A program made the position numbers and the translations under genes. This document shows, in pieces, positions 31,101 to 43,480 of a stretch of 64,000 nucleotides of DNA. This DNA is from Pteria penguin (taxonomy: Eukaryota > Mollusca > Bivalvia > Pterioida > Pteriidae): assembly GCA_035048485.1 (NCBI GenBank), contig CM068588.1, forward strand, positions 25,571,118 through 25,635,117. The letters are read 5' to 3'. The notes below the pieces were generated by a model, which was given only the letters and a program-made list of their open reading frames with translations, did not search any database and had not been told where the DNA came from. The stretch's first letter is position 1, and every line of letters begins with the position of its first letter.

Positions 31101-34100
31101 GCTGTAAGACTGCATGGTTATGTCTAATAGCTTAAATATAATACAAATAGCGATGATTCATAAACATCATGGACTGAATGAAAGCGATGCTGAATCAACT
31201 AGTTTGTTTTACTGAGGCTTACCTCTCCACAAGAATACCCAGTATGCCATTGTGATGACCAGACAAGTGGAATAGGTCAGGCTGTTTAAAACCCAGTTCA
31301 TTTTTAGATACCATGGCATGTATGTCGAATTTTCTGAAACAAATAATGCAAAATATTGTAATATAAAACATAAAGGAAAGTAAGGCAATGTCATTTGGCA
31401 TTCACAGTATCGTGCCGTTAGACATCCTTTAACTCTTGTAAAACAAAGGGAAGACCAGGGAGGAGTAGGCGTCTCTAGCCACTACAGACACTAATGCCCC
31501 GTACAGTTTATCAAATATCAAGAGAAGTAAAATCGCTTACGTGTACAAGGTATATAACTGATCTGCATCTCAAAGCAAACCATTGTTGTTTAATCAATTA
31601 AAGGTTGTATTCATCGAATAAAACAGAAGATTTATTGATAAGGTAAAGTTCATTCTAAATGACATTTTTATCCCATAATGTTTTTCATATCAATTAGATA
31701 TCATGTTAGTATTTCCAGTCTTTTACCCCACTCAATATTATTGCACTTATAGAGTGGTGTAGGCGGTACCTACCTCATGCAATGATTCATAATTTATGCT
31801 ATCCTTAGAAAAAATCTAGCCGTCTGCCAGAATCGAATCCGGACCTACAGATTTAAGGTTCAATTGGACTAGCCTGTCCTTTAATTTTATGAAAAGTAGT
31901 TTTCAATACACATGCACGTAACGACTCCATAGTGCAGTGGTCGATTATATTGATGCTAACAAGTGAAAAGAACATTAAGTATTACCCATATCAAACAAAC
32001 GGCTAATCTAATCAATCTGAAAACATGACATTTCAATTGTATGGGCAGCGATTAATTGTAATCTATAGAGTTAGAATTATGGTGATTGAAACCACCATAC
32101 CTTGGATGAGAAAATTGTTCAATTAGAGCTTGATAAAACCGTAAAAATGAATGATTTATCCTATTCCAAAAATACTTTTGTACCGTCTATGTGTTTTGGG
32201 CATTCATCATGTGTTTGGCCAAACAGGGGTCGCGTACTTCTCCCAGGCACCTGACGTCACCTCTGACACGAGGTGCTTACTCCTCCCAGACATCTGACGT
32301 CACTCCTGACAGGAGGTGCTTACTCCTCCCGGACACCTGACGTCACCTCTGACAGACATGTTTACCCATCCCGGATACTTGACCTCACCTCTGACAGGAG
32401 GTGCTTTCTCCTCCCAGACATTTGACGTCACCTCTGACAGGAGATGTTTACTCCTCCTAGACACCTGACCTCGTCTCTTACAGGAAGGCTTTATTCTCCC
32501 AGACACCTGACCTCGCCTCTGACAGGAGATGCTTATTCCTCCCAGACATCTGCCTTTACCATTGGCAGGATATGCTTACTCCTCCAGGACACCTGACGTC
32601 ACCTCTAACAGGAGATGCTTACTCCTCACGGATTCCTGACTCCTGACAGGAGATGTTTAGTTCTGCAGACACCTGACCTCACCTCTTACAGGTGATGCGT
32701 ACTTCTCACGGACCACTGACGTCACCTCTGACGGGAGATGCTTAGTTCTCCAGACACCTGGGTCCGGCGCCATAAGCTGAGAAAATACTTAACTCAATTA
32801 TTTCATTTTGCTTTATTCCATTATCATAAATTCAAAGGAATTGTCATGCATAATGGTTTATTTCTACTTATAGATAGAATAACATTCAATATTAACCATA
32901 TCCCAGTTATAAATTCATTGTTGAACAGAAGAATATATAGTTATGACTTAAGAATTTTCTCAGTTTATGGCGCCCGACCCTGATCTCACCTCTGACAGGT
33001 AATGCTTACTCCTCACGGACTCCTGACGTCACCTCTGACAGGAGATGCTTAGTTCTCCAGACACCTGGGTCCGGCGCCATAAGCTGAGAAGATACTTAAG
33101 TCAATTATTTAATTTTGCTTTATTCCATTATCATAAATTCAAAGGAATTGTCATGCAGAATAGTTTATTTCTACTTATCGATAGATTAACATTCAATAAT
33201 AACCATATCCCAGTTATAAATTCATTGTTGAACAGAAGAATATATAGTTATGACTTAAGAATTTTCTCAGTTTATGGCGCCCGACCCTGATCTCACCTCT
33301 GACAGGTGATGCTTACTACTCACGGACTCCTGACGTCACCTCTGACAGAGATGCTTAGTTCTCCAGACACCTGACCTCACCTCTGACAGGTGATGCTTAC
33401 TACTCACGGACTCCTGACGTCACCTCTGACAGAGATGCTTAGTTCTGCAGACACCTGACCTCACCTCTGACAGGTGACGCTTACTTCTCACGGACCACTG
33501 ACGTCACCTCTGGCGGGAGATGCTTAGCTCTGCAAACACCTGGGTCCGGCGCCATAAACTGAGAAAATACTTACGTCAGTTATTTCATTTTGCTTTATTC
33601 CATTATCAGAAGTTCAAAGGAATTGTCATGCTACTTATCGATAGAATAAAATTCAACAATAACCATATCCCATTCATTGTTGAACATAAGAATATATAGT
33701 TATGACTTAAGAATTTTCTCAGTTTATGGCGCCGGACCCTGATCTCACCTCTGACAGGTGATGCTTACTACTCACGGACTCCTGACGTCACCTCTGACAG
33801 GAGATGCTTACTACTCACGGACACCTGACGTCACCTCTGACAGGAGATGCTTAGTCCTGCCGGATATCTGACCTCACCTCTGACAGGAGATGCTTAGTCC
33901 TGCCGGACATCTGACCTCGCATCTGACAGGAGATCTTTACCCTTCCGTAGTAAACTGTGATCTTTCATAACTACTATATTTATGCCCATGTAGTTTAGAG
34001 CTCGTAAGAAGTTCCCAGGGGGTGTTGCGTGACTGTGGAAGTCTCTATACAGTGTCAGCCGACATTGTAATAAGTGCCACTGTCACATGACACCAATTAC

Positions 34101-36873
34101 TACCGTATTTAGTTGATTGTGAATGTTGTTATACTATTTATAATCTATGTAAAACACGACTTAACTAGTACAGATAATCTGATCAAATCACGGAGGACAT
34201 GGCCTATCAGCAGGGGATGCTAAATCCTCCGTGACACCTGACCTCTACGCTGATTCTTCAAAGGTCGATTGTGAATGTAGTTATACTATTAATAGTCTAG
34301 GTAAAACACGACTTAACTAACTCAGATAACCTGATGAGATCACGGAGTATATGGCCTATCAGCAGGGGAAGCTAAATCCTCCGTGACACCTGACCTCTAC
34401 GCTGATTTTTCAAAGGTCGATTATGAATGTTGTTATACTATTAATAGTCTATATAAAAAGTTATTGTGAAATACGAAGCTAACCAGTGTTTTGTCCCTGC
34501 GGCACAGACAACAACGTACAACAGCGGACATTTATTGACCTCTGATAATTAGATACTAGGTGCCTGGTAGAAATAGACATCTCTCGATTAAATAGCTACA
34601 TCTACAATGGACGTCCAAACATATAGACGATATAATTATTTCAACACATAATACATTAGAGGACTAACACGGTATTGAAAGTGTCAACATACAATAATAT
34701 TTACATACGGATTGTATTTCTCTTTAAAATAGTATCAATTGGCCCTGACTAGAGTCATGTAAGCGTTTTGGCTACCCTTCTCGGGATGAAAAATCCTAGG
34801 CTTATGAGTGATTATAAATGCCAGGTTCATCTTTTTGATTGAAATGCTATTTATAGTCTATCTGTTGACAGGTGACAATATTAAAATTTATGCAATGGGT
34901 CAGTATGTTTAATGTCAAGGGTCGAGGTATTTTCAGCAAGCACATTTTCTGAGGACTGAGGGTAAGTTCAAACAAGGCAAATTTTGAAAATGAAAAGCCA
35001 CTGCGAGGTATAATTTTTTTTTTTTTTTTTTTTTTTTTTGGTTTTTGTTTTTGTGGTTTTTTTTTTTTTTTTTTTTTGGTCCTTTTTTTTTGTCTGTGTG
35101 TTTTTACTTTAGTGGGGGCCTCTATGTTTATTGAAATGTAAAGGAAGCTTCAACTGATCCTCTTTTACATAGAAAGTTACTTCTCCATTCATTAACATAT
35201 AGCCCTATGGAAAATAATTGCTACATTGATACCTAATGCAAGTTTACAGAACAATGTACTGCATTTGAATGTTAGATGTGATCACCTGACCTCGACTAAT
35301 TATCGAACGATTCAAAATAGTTAGTTTAAAAATTCATTCAATGCTGTAAATCATTTTTATTTACAGCTACGTGACATTCAAAATGTTTCCTGGCTCGAAT
35401 TTTCTCCATTTCGTGCTCTGTTGATGTAAATAAACCCAATAAGGAATCAGCACTACAAGAGACAGAGAGACAGAGAGAGAGAGAAACAGGGGTGTTAATC
35501 GTTATAAACGTGTATGTATTGCAATATATTGCACAATATTGGCTTTCTCCTGATATCTTATACTTTCTCAAACCTCATAAAAATCAACCTAATAACATAA
35601 TTCCAATTTTCATTTATGATATTTTAAATTAAGACCTATACAGATCATTTTGAACACCGAATTTGACATTTCCATACCTAGAATACCTTATCTTTACCGG
35701 GCGTAATCGACGTCTGTGGCTAGCAAATAGGAGATGCACACTCTCCGTGGGCCCCCGATTTCACTTCTTTTTTGGGGGCTTCACACATGCTCCTTAACAT
35801 TAGTGCTCTTTTATTGGTTATCTATTTGTGCTTTGTCTTCGTGCCTTATGATTGTCGTTCGTTTTCTGATTCTGAGTGCTACTGTACTGATTTTGAGTGC
35901 TACTGTACTGGTTTTATTAATCATCTTATCATTAACAAGTTTAAAGGCGAGATTTTCAATGTATCACATGCAGCCCTGTCATCTGACTTCTATACTCGGA
36001 GCCATTTCTGTATTTTTATGTGAAATTCAGTGGTAGCGTAGTAAATGTTTTAAGAAATACAAGTAGATACGTAGCCAAGTATAGCATTCCAACAATATAA
36101 TTACAGAGGTGCACGTTTTTCAGATTTGAAATGTAATGCATGAATAAGTTTTGTTGTTGTTGTATCATGCACGTAACCTGATACCTTTTATGTGTATTAC
36201 AACATTTGTCTTCAAATAAAGATGCTGAGACGATGGAGGTTAGGCGATAAGTTTGTCTTTTTAATCGGTTTTTTTGAAAAAGAGTTTACCAAATTTAGTA
36301 ATTTTGGCTTCTGCGAAGATATTCACTTCAGATGTATTTCATTAAAATTCTAAGTAGGACTGGAGTTAAACCTGCTCCATCATTAGAACACATGAATTAC
36401 TATAGTAAAGGAGTAAGTAGTGGGGTAAGGTATATAAGGATTGTTTTTCTGTTTCTTTTGTGCATCACATAATTGTTTTCCATGAAGGAATGTAAACATG
36501 TCCCAATGCACAAATTATCAAATAAAACAACGAAAAACCATACAAAATTAGCAGACACCTGAAATACATGTGTGTTGGCAAATATGGTATATATGGTATG
36601 GTATGTATGAACATTAATTAGATACGTATGATGCTGAGAAGTATATGTACCGTTAACAGCATTATTCCTACATCTGGTGTAGACGGCAATGACCCACTCC
36701 GTGATGACCATCACACACAGGACAAAGTAGGCAAGGTTGGTCAGAAACACGATCCAGTAGCGCTTCGGCCCTTCCGGTTTGAAGGAATACCAATACCAGT
36801 CCAGTCCTAGCCAGATCGGGAAGTACAAGGCCCAAAATGTGGTCCATGCTAGATAACTCTTAGAACCACCTAC
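28181..36873 (-). CDS. Rolling stone-like membrane protein, gene C (first exon not found)
   Basis: Minus-strand exons at 36873-36651, 31333-31223 and 28590-28181 (223/111/410 nt), with AG/GT ends and phase 1 at both inner junctions. They give 247 residues plus stop. The first of these begins VGGSKSYLAWTTFWALY and contains IVFLTNLAYF; the second has MPWYLKMNWVLN; the third has NKHGIN, KPIRWQHFY and YGLYRLKLRVF, then an acidic Glu/Lys-rich tail. The Thr of FLTN and His of KHGIN match the putative catalytic pair of gene A. Exon 1, expected to end in phase 0, was sought at 36880-56180 without success, so the N-terminus is missing from this call. Introns carry arrays of 30-bp and ~43-bp units. Confidence 0.85.
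28920..30925. repeat. Minisatellite, 30-bp unit, in the last intron of gene C
   Basis: About 66 copies of GAGTAAGAGTACGTTTGCTG + TTGAGTAAGA with G/A and CTG/TTG variants. The 30-bp period is a multiple of three and stop-poor, producing false ORFs on both strands (for example 363 codons on minus with the peptide LLLNSKRTLT). Confidence 0.96.
31740..31875 (-). mobile_element. Possible SINE fragment in gene C intron
   Basis: The minus strand contains GGTCCGGATTCGATTCTGGC, a B-box-like element, next to a short tRNA-like stretch. The rest of the element is not identifiable. The intron around it (31334-32220) is otherwise featureless. Confidence 0.35.
32761..32979. mobile_element. MITE family 2, copy 1
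   Basis: Terminal inverted repeats GGTCCGGCGCCATAAGCTGA and, at the other end, TTTTCTCAGTTTATGGCGCC. Preceded by CTG and followed by CTG, a likely 3-bp target duplication. An internal 81-codon ORF is incidental. Confidence 0.85.
33068..33286. mobile_element. MITE family 2, copy 2
   Basis: About 96% identical to copy 1, with the same ends and the same flanking CTG and minisatellite unit. This indicates it was copied together with the array and was not a fresh insertion. Confidence 0.85.
33543..33738. mobile_element. MITE family 2, copy 3 (internally deleted)
   Basis: The same ends (GGTCCGGCGCCATAAACTGA, GGCGCCGGACC), here with the best-paired termini, and about 23 bp lost from the middle (after GTCATGC and after CCCA). 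Confidence 0.85.
34128..34450. repeat. Tandem duplication of a ~155-bp unit
   Basis: GATTGTGAATGTTGTTATAC to CTCCGTGACACCTGACCTCT occurs at 34128-34265 and again at 34266-34425, with a third start at 34426. The ends resemble the ~43-bp minisatellite unit just upstream. Confidence 0.8.
35012..35095. repeat. Poly-T tract
   Basis: Runs of T broken by GG and GTTTTTG. The surrounding 34450-36650 intron shows no exon; the ORFs there look incidental. Confidence 0.85.
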
Positions 36874-37721
36874 CTACAAAATGAGAACGAGTGTGAGTGG
36901 TATAAGGTTTTTATATATGTTTGCTCCTATATGTTTTCTAACCTTTACACTTAAATCGAAGTTTAAAGAAAGCACCAAACATAAGAATAGAATCGTTTTC
37001 CCTGCGTCTTTTCTGCAAATATCCTATCCTGACTACTTACATTTGCTCATGTATTAGTACTTTTACCCTTATCAAACGGTTATGAAGAGTATAGCACTAA
37101 CAGCAGACAGAGAGGTAAAAAATAGAATCTTAAAGAAATGGAGATATTAGAAAATGATACTGCTCTTTGAAAAGCTTAGGAACCAACAATCATAATTCAT
37201 TTCATCCCTCTAAATATTTATAGACATGTATATGCATTTATCACCTTCATCAACTACATCCGAAACCACACAGGTGTAATGCTTTTAAAATTTTAACCTG
37301 CTTTATCTAATTGTGTTATAAACAGACATATGTCACTCTTGTTTATTTACTTACAGCTTACTGAGCAGACATATCTTAACAACATATGAATCTTAGTGGT
37401 CGTAAGTGAGCAGAACATAGAGACAGAATATAATAGATTTATAGAACACAGTGTCAGTTTATGGACCATCATGTATCTACCCCGGGGAGTGAGTATGCAA
37501 CAGATAGCAAAATGTATGTCACTTTGATAAATAAGTAGCATGCACTTCACGACACTAAAGTACGAAAGCCGATTAAACTCACTTACTAAGAAAAAAAAAA
37601 TTATATATCATCTCGTTATTACGAGATAATTAATTCGGTATTTCGAGATTATGGGAAAGACCACATAATTAAAAACAAAGAGTTCAGATATGCCCAATAA
37701 CGCTTAGATAAGTGAGATAGT

Positions 37722-37990
37722 TTTAATTGATTGATTTTTGTTTAACGTCACACCACGAATATTTCACGTATATGGTGACGGCATCTGCCTGATGCGGGGC
37801 ATACAAATTTTGACCTTTGCAACGGACCCACCCGAAGCAGTGAGGGATCTTTATTGTGCCATGCATACCACGACACGGGGTTTTTACTGTCTCATCCGAA
37901 AGACAGGACACCGGCATGTCCAGAGCGAGACTCGAACCCCGGCCTCCCGATCAGGAGTCCAGCGCGATACCATTAGGCCACGCCGGCTTA
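37722..37990 (-). mobile_element. Full-length tRNA-derived SINE with 14-bp target duplication
   Basis: On the minus strand it begins GCCGGCGTGGCCTAATGGTA (A box) followed by GGTTCGAGTCTCGC (B box). It passes through CGAAGCAGTGAGGGATC-type body sequence and CAGATGCCGTCACCATATAC and ends ACGTTAAACAAAAATCAATC. Flanked by ATAAGTGAGATAGT at 37708-37721 and 37991-38004. Related copies are at 16872 and 53205. Confidence 0.88.
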
Positions 37991-40900
37991 ATAAGTGAGA
38001 TAGTAACGGTATGGTAGTAACGGGGTGTGGTCGTGATAAGTGAGATAGTAACGGTATGGTAGTAACGGGGTGTGGTCGTGATAAGTGAGATAGTAACGGC
38101 GTGGTAGTAACGGGGTGTGGTAGTGATAAGTGAGATAGTAACGGTATGGTAGTAACGGGGTGTGGTCGTGATAAGTGAGATAGTAACGGTATGGTAGTAA
38201 CGGGGTGTGGTCGTGATAAGTGAGATAGTAACGGTATGGTAGTAACGGGGTGTGGTCGTGATAAGTGAGATAGTAACGGTATTTTAGTAACGGGGTGTGG
38301 TCGTGATAAGTGAGATAGTAACGGTATGGTAGTAACGGGGTGTGGTAGTGATAAGTGAGATAGTAACGGTATGGTAGTAACGGGGTGTGGTCGTGATAAG
38401 TGAGGTAGTAACGGTATGATAGTAACGGGGTGTGGTCGTGATAAGTGAGATAGTAACGGTATGGTAGTAACGGGGTGTGGTAGTGATAAGTGAGATATTA
38501 ACGGCGTGGTAGTAACGGGGTGTGGTCGTGATAAGTGAGATAGTAACGTTATGATAGTAACGGGATGTGGTAGTGATAAGTGAGATAGTAACGGTATGGT
38601 AGTAACGGGGTGTGGTAGTGATAAGTGAGATAGTAACGGTAAGGTAGTAACGGGGTGTGGTTGTGATAAGTGAGATAGTAACGGTATGGTAGTAACGGGG
38701 TGTCGTCGTGATAAGTGAGATAGTAACGGCGTGGTAGTAACGGGGTGTGGTAGTGATAAGTGAGATAGTAACGGTATGGTAGTAACGGGGTGTGGTAGTG
38801 ATAAGTGAGATAGTAACGGTATGGTAGTAACGGGGTGTGGTCGTGATAAGTGAGATAGTAACGGTATGGTAGTAACGGGGTGTGGTCGTGATAAGTGAGA
38901 TAGTAACGGCGTGGTAGTAACGGGGTGTGGTCGTGATAAGTGAGATAGTAACGGTATGATAGTAACGGGGTGTGGTAGTGATAAGTAAGATAGTAACGGT
39001 ATGGTAGTAATGGGGTGTGGTAGTGATAAGTGAGATAGTAACGGTATGGTAGTAACGGGGTGTGGTAGTGATAAGTGAGATAGTAACGGTATGGTAGTAA
39101 CGGGGTGTGGTAGTGATAAGTGAGATAGTAACGGTAAGGTAGTAACGGGGTGTGGTAGTGATAAGTGAGATAGTAACGGCGTGGTAGTAACGGGGTGTGG
39201 TCGTGATAAGTAGATAGTAACGGTATGGTAGTAACGGGGTGTGGTCGTGATAAGTGAGATAGTAACGGCGTGGTAGTAACGGGATGTGGTAGTGATAAGT
39301 GAGATAGTAACGGTATGGTAGTAACGGGGTGTGGTAGTGATAAGTGAGATAGTAACGGCGTGGTAGTAACGGGGTGTGGTAGTGATAAGTGAGATAGTAA
39401 CGGTATGGTAGTAACGGGGTGTGGTCGTGATAAGTGAGATAGTAACGGTATGATAGTAATGGGGTGTGGTAGTGATAAGTGAGATAGTAACGGTATGGTA
39501 GAAACGGGGTGTGGTAGTGATAAGTGAAATAGTAACGGTATGATAGTAACGGGGTGTGGTCGTGATAAGAGAGATAGTAACGGTATGGTAGTAACGGGGT
39601 GTGGTAGTGATAAGTGAGATAGTAACGGTATGGTAGTAACGGGATGTGGTCGTGATAAGTAGATAGTAACGGTATGGTAGTAACGGGGTGTGGTAGTGAT
39701 AAGTGAGATAGTAACGGTATGATAGTAACGGGGTGTGGTCGTGATAAGTGAGATAGTAACGTATGGTAGTAACGGGATGTGGTCGTGATAAGAGAGATAG
39801 TAACGGTATGGTAGTAACGGGGTGTGGTAGTGATAAGTGAAATAGTAACGGTATGGTAATAACGGGGTGTGGTCGTGATAAGTGAGATAGTAACGGTATG
39901 GTAGTAAGGGGTGTGGTAGTGATAAGTGAAATGGTAACGGTATGATAGTAACGGGATGTGGTCGTGATAAGTGAGATAGTAACGTATGGAAGTAACGGGG
40001 TGTGGTCGTGATAAGTGAGATAGTAACGGTATGGTAGTAACGGGGTGTGGTAGTGATAAGTGAGATAGTAACGGTATGATAGTAACGGGGTGTGGTAGTG
40101 ATAAGTGAGATAGTAACGGTATGGTGGTAACGGGGTGTGGTCGTGATAAGTGAGATAGTAACGGTATGGTAGTAACAGGGTGTGGTCGTGATAAGTGAGA
40201 TAGTAACGGTATCGTAGTAACGGGGTGTCGTCGTGATAAGTGAGATAGTAACGGTATGGTAGTAACGGAGTTTGGTAGTGATAAGTGAGATAGTAACGGT
40301 ATGGTAGTAACGGGGTGTGGTCGTGATAAGTGAGATACTAACGATATGGTAGTAACGGGGTGTGGTCATGATAAGTGAGATAGTAACGGTATGGTAGTAA
40401 CGGAGTGTGGTAGTGATAAGTGAGATAGTAACGGTATGGTAGTAACGGGGTGTGGTCGTGATAAGTGAGATAGTAACGGTATGATAGTAACGGGGTGTGG
40501 TCGTGATAAGTGAGATAGTAACGGTATGGTAGTAACGGGGTGTGGTAGTGATAAGTGAGATAGTAACGGTATGGTAGTAACGGGGTGTGGTAGTGATAAG
40601 TGAGATAGTAACGGTGAGGTAGTAACGGGGTGTGGTCGTGATAAGTAGATAGTAACGGTATGGTAGTAACGGGGTGTGGTCGTGATAAGTGAGATAGTAA
40701 CGGTATGATAGTAACGGGGTGTGGTCGTGATAAGTGAGATAGTAACGGTATGGTAGTAACGGAGTGTGGTAGTGATAGGTGAGATAGTAACGGTATGGTA
40801 GTAACGGGGTGTGGTAGTGATAAGTGAGATAGTAACGGTATGGTAGTAATGGGGTGTAGTAGTGATAAGTGAGATAGTAACGGTATGGTAGTAACGGGGT

Positions 40901-43480
40901 GTGGTAGTGATAAGTGAGATAGTAACGGTATGGTAGTAACGGGGTGTAGTAGTGATAAGTGAGATAGTAACGGTATGGTAGTAACGGGGTGTGGTCGTGA
41001 TAAGTGAGATAGTAACGGTATGGTAGTAACGGGATGTGGTCGTGATAAGTGAGATAGTAACAGTATGGTAGTAACGAGGTGTGGTCGTGATAAGTGAGAT
41101 AGTAACAGTATGGTAGTAACGGGGTGTGGTAGTGATAAGTGAGATAGTAACGGTATGGTAGTAACGGGGTGTGGTCGTGATAAGTGAGATAGTAACGGTA
41201 TGGTAGTAACGGGGTGTGGTAGTGATAAGAGAGATAGTAACGGTATGGTAGTAACGGGGTGTGATAGTGATAAGTGAGATAGTAACGGTATGGTAGTAAC
41301 GGGGTGTGGTCGTGATAAGTGAGATAGTAACGGTATGGTAGTAACGGGGTGTGGTCGTGATAAGTGAGATAGTAACGGTATGGTAGTAACGGGATGTGGT
41401 CGTGATAAGTGAGATAGTAACGGTATGGTAGTAACGGGGTGTGGTAGTGATAAGTGAGATAGTAACGGTATGGTAGTAACGGGGTGTGGTAGTGATAAGT
41501 GAGATAGAAACGGTATGGTAGTAACGGGGTGTGGTCGTGATAAGTGAGATAGTAACGGTATGGTAGTAATGGGGTGTGGTAGTGATAAGTGAGATAGTAA
41601 CGGTATGGTAGTAACGGGGTGTGGTAGTGATAAGTGAGAGTAACGGTAAGGTAGTAACGGGGTGTGGTCGTGATAAGTGAGGTAGTAACGGTATGGTAGT
41701 AACGGGGTGTGGTAGTGATAAGTGAGATAGTAACGGTATGGTAGTAACGGCGTGTGGTAGTGATAAGTGAGATAGTAACGGTATGGTAGTAACGGGGTGT
41801 GGTAGTGATAAGTGAGATAGTAACCGTATGGTAGTAACGGGGTGTGGTCGTGATAAGTGAGATAGTAACGGTATGGTAGTAACGGGGTGTGGTCGTGATA
41901 AGTGAGATAGTAACGGTATGGTAATAACGGGGTGTGGTCGTGATAAGTGAGATAGTAACGGTATGGTAGTAACGGGGTGTGGTAGTGATAAGTGAGAGTA
42001 ACGGTAAGGTAGTAACGGGGTGTGGTAGTAATAAGTGAGATAGTAACGGCGTGGTAGTAACGGGGTGTGGTAGTGATAAGTGAGATAGTAACGGTATGAT
42101 AGTAACGGGATGTGGTAGTGATAAGTGAGATAGTAACGGTATGATAGTAACGGGATGTGGTCGTGATAAGTGAGATAGTAACGGTATGGTAGTAACGGGG
42201 TGTGGTAGTGATAAGTGAGATAGTAACGGTATGGTAGTAACGGGGTGTGGTAGTGATAATTGAGATAGTAACGGTATGGTAGTAACGGGGTGTGGTAGTG
42301 ATAAGTGAGATAGTAACGGTATGGTAGTAACGGGGTGTGGTCGTGATAAGTGAGATAGTAACGGTATGATAGTAACGGGGTGTGGTCGTGATAAGTAGAT
42401 AGTAACGGTATGGGAGTAACGGGGTGCGGTCGTGATAAGTGAGATAGTAACGGTATGGTAGTAACGGGGTGTGGTAGTGATAAGTGAGATAGTAACGGTA
42501 TGGTAGTAACGGGGTGTGGTCGTGATAAGTGAGATAGTAACGGTATGGTAGTAACGGGGTGTGGTAGTGATAAGTGAGATAGTAACGGCGTGGTAGTAAC
42601 GGGGTGTGGTCGTGATAAGTGAGATAGTAACGGTATGGTAGTAACGGGGTGTGGTAGTGATAAGTGAGATAGTAACGGTATGGTAGTAACGGGGTGTGCT
42701 CGTGATAAGTGAGATAGTAACGGTATGGTAGTAACGGGGTGTGGTAGTGATAAGTGAGATAGTAACGGCGTGGTAGTAACGGGATGTAGTAGTGATAAGT
42801 GAGATAGTAACGGTATGGTAGTAACGGGGTGTAGTAGTGATAAGTGAGATAGTAACGGTATGGTAGTAACGGGATGTAGTAGTGATAAGTGAGATAGTAA
42901 CGGTATGGTAGTAACGGGATGTAGTAGTGATAAGTGAGATAGTAACGGTATGGTAGTAACGGGATGTAGTAGTGATAAGTGAGATAGTAACGGTATGGTA
43001 GTAACGGGATGTAGTAGTGATAAGTGAGATAGTAACGGTATGGTAGTAACGGGGTGTGGTCGTGATAAGTGAGATAGTAACGGTATGATAGTAACGGGGT
43101 GTGGTCGTGATAAGTGAGATAGTAACGGTATGGTAGTAACGGGGTGTGGTAGTGATAAGTGAGATAGTAACGGTATGGTAGTAACGGGGTGTGGTAGTGA
43201 TAAGTGAGATAGTAACGGCGTGGTAGTAACGGGGTGTGGTAGTGATAAGTGAGATAGTAACGGTATGGTAGTAACGGGGTGTGGTCGTGATAAGTGAGAT
43301 AGTAACGGTATGATAGTAACGGGGTGTGGTCGTGATAAGTGAGATAGTAACGGTAAGGTAGTAACGGGGTGTGGTCGTGATAAGTGAGATAGTAACGGCG
43401 TGGTAGTAACGGGGTGTGGTAGTGTTAAGTGCGATAGTTACGGTATGGTAGTAACGGGGTGTGCTCGTGTAAATATCTCC
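37991..43480. repeat. Giant minisatellite, 45-bp unit, ~122 copies
   Basis: Unit GATAAGTGAGATAGTAACGG + TATGGTAGTAACGGGGTGTG + GTCGT. Variants (GTCGT/GTAGT, TATGG/GCGTGG/TATGATAG, GGGGTG/GGGATG) are intermixed along the array; a GGGATGTAGTAGT subtype is clustered at 42780-43020. A few units lack G of GTGAG or AT of GATAG, shifting phase. No minus frame contains a stop, so a 1666-codon ORF (43549-38549) with the peptide ISLITTTPRYYHTVT runs through it. Frame switches inside that ORF at unit-length changes argue against coding. Confidence 0.97.

Larger units (their letters stand above)
32225..33960. repeat. Minisatellite, ~43-bp unit, with co-amplified MITE copies
   Basis: Units of CACCTGACGTCACCTCTGAC + AGGAGATGCTTACTCCTCCC, about 30 in all, with CTCACCTC and ACGTCACC variants. 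Three copies of a ~0.2-kb MITE interrupt the array, each in the same position within the unit. Lies in the intron of gene C between the 223- and 111-nt exons. Confidence 0.9.

Noticed and set aside
35734..36036. Hydrophobic 100-codon ORF resembling a membrane protein
   Set aside because: No family resemblance, overlapping open frames, AT-rich intron of gene C, and internal direct repeats (GAGTGCTACTGTACTG) explain the Leu/Val runs.
37925..37990. tRNA gene on the minus strand
   Set aside because: The tRNA-like head continues into a SINE body and the element has a target duplication.
37991..43480. CRISPR-like array of regular repeats
   Set aside because: Units are contiguous without unique spacers, the host is eukaryotic, and variation is by point changes; it is a minisatellite.
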